Shown here in pieces: positions 60,961 through 64,000 of a stretch of DNA of 64,000 bases. The stretch covers positions 113,124 to 177,123 of the forward strand of contig NZ_LROS01000066.1 of the NCBI RefSeq assembly GCF_001675165.1, in the 5' to 3' direction. The notes under the pieces are model-generated. The model made no database searches, had not been told where the DNA came from, and was given only the letters and a program-made list of their open reading frames with translations. The translations under genes and the position numbers were made by a program. Within the stretch, counting starts at the first letter, position 1. The number at the start of each line of letters is the position of its first letter. The DNA is from Clostridium ragsdalei P11. Its GTDB lineage: Bacteria; Bacillota; Clostridia; Clostridiales; Clostridiaceae.

Positions 60961-62479
60961 AAATCTCATCACCCTTACGCTTATTGCCAAGCATTTTATA
61001 TCCTATTGTTTCCTTTGTAACATTTTTGCTTTCAAAGTTTCCCGTTATCTCCCCTGAATACATAACTATAATTCTGTCACAAATGCTTAAGAGTATATCC
61101 AGATCTTCTCCAACAAATAATATACCCGTACCTTTTTTCTTTTCTTCATTTACTAAATTATAAATGGTATAACAAGTATTTATATCAAGTCCCCTTACTG
61201 GATAACCCATTAAAATCAACTTAGGATTTAATCCTAATTCTCTTCCCAAAAGTATTTTTTGTATATTTCCCCCAGAAAGATTTTTGATTGGATAATGTAT
61301 ACTTGGGGTCTTTACTTCTAAATCCTCTTTAATTTTTTCAGCTTTCTTTTCAACATCATCTTTTTTGAGTAACAATCCTTTTTGTTTTTTATAATATTTT
61401 AAAAACACATTATCGACCATATCCATAGATCCTACAAGTCCCATACCAAGCCTGTCCTCTGGTATAAAACTTATTCCTAAATTTTCTTTTGAAAGTTTTG
61501 AAGCATCTTTATCAGTTATATCTTTTCCCTGAAATTCTATTTTTCCACTAGATATTTTAGTAATTCCAGATATGGCTTCACAAAGTTCCTTCTGACCACA
61601 TCCTGAAATTCCTGCGACTCCAACTACTTCTCCTTCATGTATCTCAAAATTTATATTTTTAAGTATAGGAATGTTCAAATCATTTATTAAGTTTAAATCT
61701 GAAACTTTTAATATGGATTTGCCAATAGTCGTATTTGATCTTTCTATAGCTAAATCTACATGATAACCTATCATCTTATCTACTAATTCCTTAGGTGTAG
61801 TACTATCTTTTGTAACAGTTTCTACAGATTCACCTTTTCTAAGTATAGTAATTGTGTCTGCTACTTCCATAACCTCATCTAATTTATGAGTTATAAATAT
61901 AATAGAACATCCTTCTTTTTTCATCCTTTTCATTAAGTTAAATAATTTCTTGGTTTCTTGAGGGGTAAATACTGCTGTGGGTTCATCTAAAATAAGAATA
62001 TCAGCTCCTCTATACAGTACTTTCAATATTTCAAGATTTTCTCTTTCTCCTACAGACATATCATAAACGTATTTGTTTAAATCTACATCAAAGCCATATT
62101 TGTCTTTTATTTGTTGAACTTTTTTTACCTCTTTATCATAATTTAGAAATAACTTTTTTTTCTTTCCCAAAATAATATTTTGTATTGCAGTCATGGATTC
62201 TATAAGTTTGAAATGTTGATATATCATACCTATACCAGATTTTATAGCATCCGTAGGTGATTTAAATCTAATTTCCTTACCATGTATAAAAATTGAACCG
62301 CCATCAGGAATATATATTCCTGACAGCATGTTCATAAGTGTACTTTTGCCTGCACCATTTTCACCTAACAGTGCATGAATTTCTCCGCCTTTAACATTAA
62401 AATTAACATTGTTATTAGCAACTACGTCACCAAATTTTTTAGTTATATTTTTCATAGTTAAATAATATTCTTCATTCAA
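60941..62479 (-). CDS. BMP-family nucleoside ABC transporter ATPase (two ABC domains)
   Basis: ATPase of 512 residues with two tandem ABC domains, as in NupO/YufO and sugar-type importers. The first has Walker A GENGAGKSTLMN, signature MSVGERENLEI and Walker B ILILDEPTAVF. The second has GISGCGQKELCE in place of Walker A (lysine present one residue later than usual), signature LSGGNIQKILL, and a degenerate Walker B LILMGYPVRGLD, typical of the inactive half. The start is TTG 62479 after a GGAAGGAAGTG site. Confidence 0.92.
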   Translation of the reverse strand: MNEEYYLTMKNITKKFGDVVANNNVNFNVKGGEIHALLGENGAGKSTLMNMLSGIYIPDGGSIFIHGKEIRFKSPTDAIKSGIGMIYQHFKLIESMTAIQNIILGKKKKLFLNYDKEVKKVQQIKDKYGFDVDLNKYVYDMSVGERENLEILKVLYRGADILILDEPTAVFTPQETKKLFNLMKRMKKEGCSIIFITHKLDEVMEVADTITILRKGESVETVTKDSTTPKELVDKMIGYHVDLAIERSNTTIGKSILKVSDLNLINDLNIPILKNINFEIHEGEVVGVAGISGCGQKELCEAISGITKISSGKIEFQGKDITDKDASKLSKENLGISFIPEDRLGMGLVGSMDMVDNVFLKYYKKQKGLLLKKDDVEKKAEKIKEDLEVKTPSIHYPIKNLSGGNIQKILLGRELGLNPKLILMGYPVRGLDINTCYTIYNLVNEEKKKGTGILFVGEDLDILLSICDRIIVMYSGEITGNFESKNVTKETIGYKMLGNKRKGDEIYENEVC

Positions 62480-62496
62480 AAGGATACACTTCCTTC

Positions 62497-63624
62497 CTAT
62501 TTTTCATTTGCACCATTTATACCTTGTACAAACCAATCTATTTTTTCAAGATAATTGTCATCTAAAACCTGACCTTCTTTAACTTTTAATTCACCTTTTT
62601 GATCTTTAATTGGTCCAGCAAATATCTTCAATTTACCTGAAATTATATCAGCTTTAGCCTTTGCTACAGCTTCTTTTCCACCTGCTGGTGCACTTTCTTC
62701 TCTAATTGGTGCAAGATCATTAACTCCTGACTCAAGACCTTTTAACCATTTCTCAGATTTCCACTTTCCAGCTATTAAATCATTAATTTGCTGTTTATAA
62801 TATACATCCCAATGATAAACAGGTGCTGTCATGTACATTTTAGGATCTTCATTCTTCTTGTCTCTATCAAATCCTATACCTGCAAGTCCCTTTTCTTCAG
62901 CAGGATCTAACGCAGATGTAGTATTTTGTTCTTCACTTATAACATCATTTCCCTGATCAACAAGTGCCTTACCTGCTTCTTTTTCTTTTGCAGGATCATA
63001 CCAAGTATGAGTCCACTTTACATTTACTACAGCATTTTTGTTAACAGACTGTACTCCTAATGCAAAAGCATCAATTTGCCTATATAATTCTGGTATTGGC
63101 ATAGATGCTACTACACCTATTTTGTTTGTCTTAGTTTTCATACCAGCCAATATACCAGTTAAATATGTTGATTGATAGTATTTAGCAAAATATGCACCCA
63201 TATTGTCTGCTGTTTTATATCCTGCATTATGTAGGAATATAACATCTTTATGTTTTTGTGCTTCCTTATAAACATAATCCATGTATCCGAAGCTAGCTGC
63301 TACAATTACATTACATCCCTGGCTAATCATATCTTCTATAACAGGTTCAACTTTCTGAGATTCTGGAACATTTTCTTTATATATAGTCTTAATTCCCATC
63401 TTATTAAGTGCTAATCTTCCATCGTTGTGGGCATCAACCCAACCACCATCACCTAAACTGCCATCATAAATAAAACCAACTTTTATCTTGTCTTTATCTA
63501 TTTTCTTTCCTTCAGAAGTAGTACTTACTCCAGTAGAGCTTGTGTCAGATGATGAACATCCTGCAAATAATCCTGTAATAACAACAAGTGCAAGTAAAAA
63601 GATAAGTATTTTTTTCTTCTTCAT
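62497..63624 (-). CDS. BMP/PnrA-family substrate-binding lipoprotein
   Basis: Extracellular binding protein of 375 residues for purine nucleosides or related compounds. The signal ends in the lipobox LFAGC (Cys about 23), followed by a serine-rich linker. The BMP domain has KVGFIYDGSLGDGGWVDAHNDGR, SFGYMDYVYKEAQKHKDVIFLHNAGY and GIGFDRD. ATG 63624 follows a GGGGGAAC ribosome site; a longer frame reaching 63693 is unlikely. It leads the 13-kb purine operon. Confidence 0.92.
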   Translation of the reverse strand: MKKKKILIFLLALVVITGLFAGCSSSDTSSTGVSTTSEGKKIDKDKIKVGFIYDGSLGDGGWVDAHNDGRLALNKMGIKTIYKENVPESQKVEPVIEDMISQGCNVIVAASFGYMDYVYKEAQKHKDVIFLHNAGYKTADNMGAYFAKYYQSTYLTGILAGMKTKTNKIGVVASMPIPELYRQIDAFALGVQSVNKNAVVNVKWTHTWYDPAKEKEAGKALVDQGNDVISEEQNTTSALDPAEEKGLAGIGFDRDKKNEDPKMYMTAPVYHWDVYYKQQINDLIAGKWKSEKWLKGLESGVNDLAPIREESAPAGGKEAVAKAKADIISGKLKIFAGPIKDQKGELKVKEGQVLDDNYLEKIDWFVQGINGANEK

Positions 63625-64000
63625 TATTAGTTCCCCCTTATTATTTAGAATAATATTGTTAAAAGATAAGTGAATAATTTTATAATTTATCATTCATTTA
63701 CTTTTTAAACATATCTAGAAATAAAATGTAGCAGTTAGTAGTCAAGAAAGTATTTTTATAATTTTGTTATTTTATACAAAGTGTTTTTGCTTATTTATCA
63801 TTTTTATCGTGATAATATTTTATAATAGTAATAATATATTATTATATTAAGTATTATAGTTGCATATTTTAAATAATACAATAGTAAAATTATAAATTTA
63901 TTAATATTTTTTCGTTTTTGTACTAAAAGTAATGCTATATCATATATATATTTATTATTTTGGTAATTTTCTTACGGTTTTTGTATCATCCTAATTAAAT
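63625..64000. other. Upstream region of the purine operon
   Basis: Very AT-rich, no gene. I looked for a purine riboswitch core and for a PurR- or PucR-like palindrome and did not recognise either. The promoter of the operon presumably lies here. Confidence 0.4.

Noticed and set aside
63625..64000. Purine riboswitch before the purine operon
   Set aside because: No recognisable TATAATCCTAATGATATGG-like or loop-loop core elements on the minus strand.

Overview
The window looks like the chromosome of a low-GC, spore-forming anaerobe of the Clostridium sensu stricto type. The evidence is the AT-rich sequence, spore genes (alpha/beta SASP, an SspH-type SASP, a CotF-like coat protein), a clostridial 2-enoate reductase, several ferredoxin-type membrane proteins and strong GGAGG ribosome sites. 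The species cannot be fixed from sequence alone. No rRNA, tRNA, CRISPR array or prophage was seen.

Layout: 1-2.2 kb carries a MocR regulator and an Asp/Glu racemase. 2.5-4.8 kb is a divergent MFS exporter/TetR pair. 4.8-6.1 kb is a SEC-C zinc-tail protein. 6.2-13.4 kb is a minus-strand sulfur/selenium/metalloid island: a half-size TauE transporter, a four-domain CoA-disulfide reductase-rhodanese-TusA-DsrE fusion, a methyltransferase, a HesB/IscA-like gene broken by an in-frame UGA that reads as a selenoprotein, a C_GCAxxG_C_C protein, an ArsR regulator with the cysteine layout of persulfide sensors, then an ArsP-like permease, a thioredoxin-fold protein and a second, metalloid-type ArsR. 13.6-20 kb is a redox block: a Crp/Fnr regulator with a NapH-like ferredoxin, and a two-component system with a second ferredoxin. 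20-32 kb is housekeeping plus an orphan BREX-like PglX methyltransferase. 32.8-43.4 kb is spore and surface functions. 43.4-47.2 kb holds an esterase and the 2-enoate reductase with its divergent PadR regulator. 47.5-50.1 kb is an ECF sigma/anti-sigma pair with a secreted protein. 50.4-63.6 kb is one 13-kb minus-strand purine operon: BMP-type nucleoside ABC transporter, N-acyl-D-amino-acid deacylase-like enzyme, YgeY hydrolase, three-subunit xanthine dehydrogenase, nucleobase deaminase and adenine deaminase.

Three families of non-coding repeats punctuate the window. Family A (four copies) is MITE-like; one copy has terminal inverted repeats and a 7-bp target duplication and has split a palindromic operator in front of an arsR gene. 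Family B (four copies, about 130-185 bp) is a multi-hairpin element whose edge supplies the stop codon and a terminator-like hairpin to two genes. A roughly 40-60 bp hairpin flanks the enr-padR module in inverted orientation, and a family A copy interrupts one of them.

The most striking item is the predicted HesB-like selenoprotein at 10165-10464, with a well-placed SECIS-like hairpin. Its neighbours suggest a reactive-sulfur or selenium handling regulon. The YgeY-linked purine hydroxylase operon is a second, independent hint of selenium use by this organism. Many starts given here differ from the longest open frame because a Shine-Dalgarno sequence points to an internal ATG, GTG or TTG.
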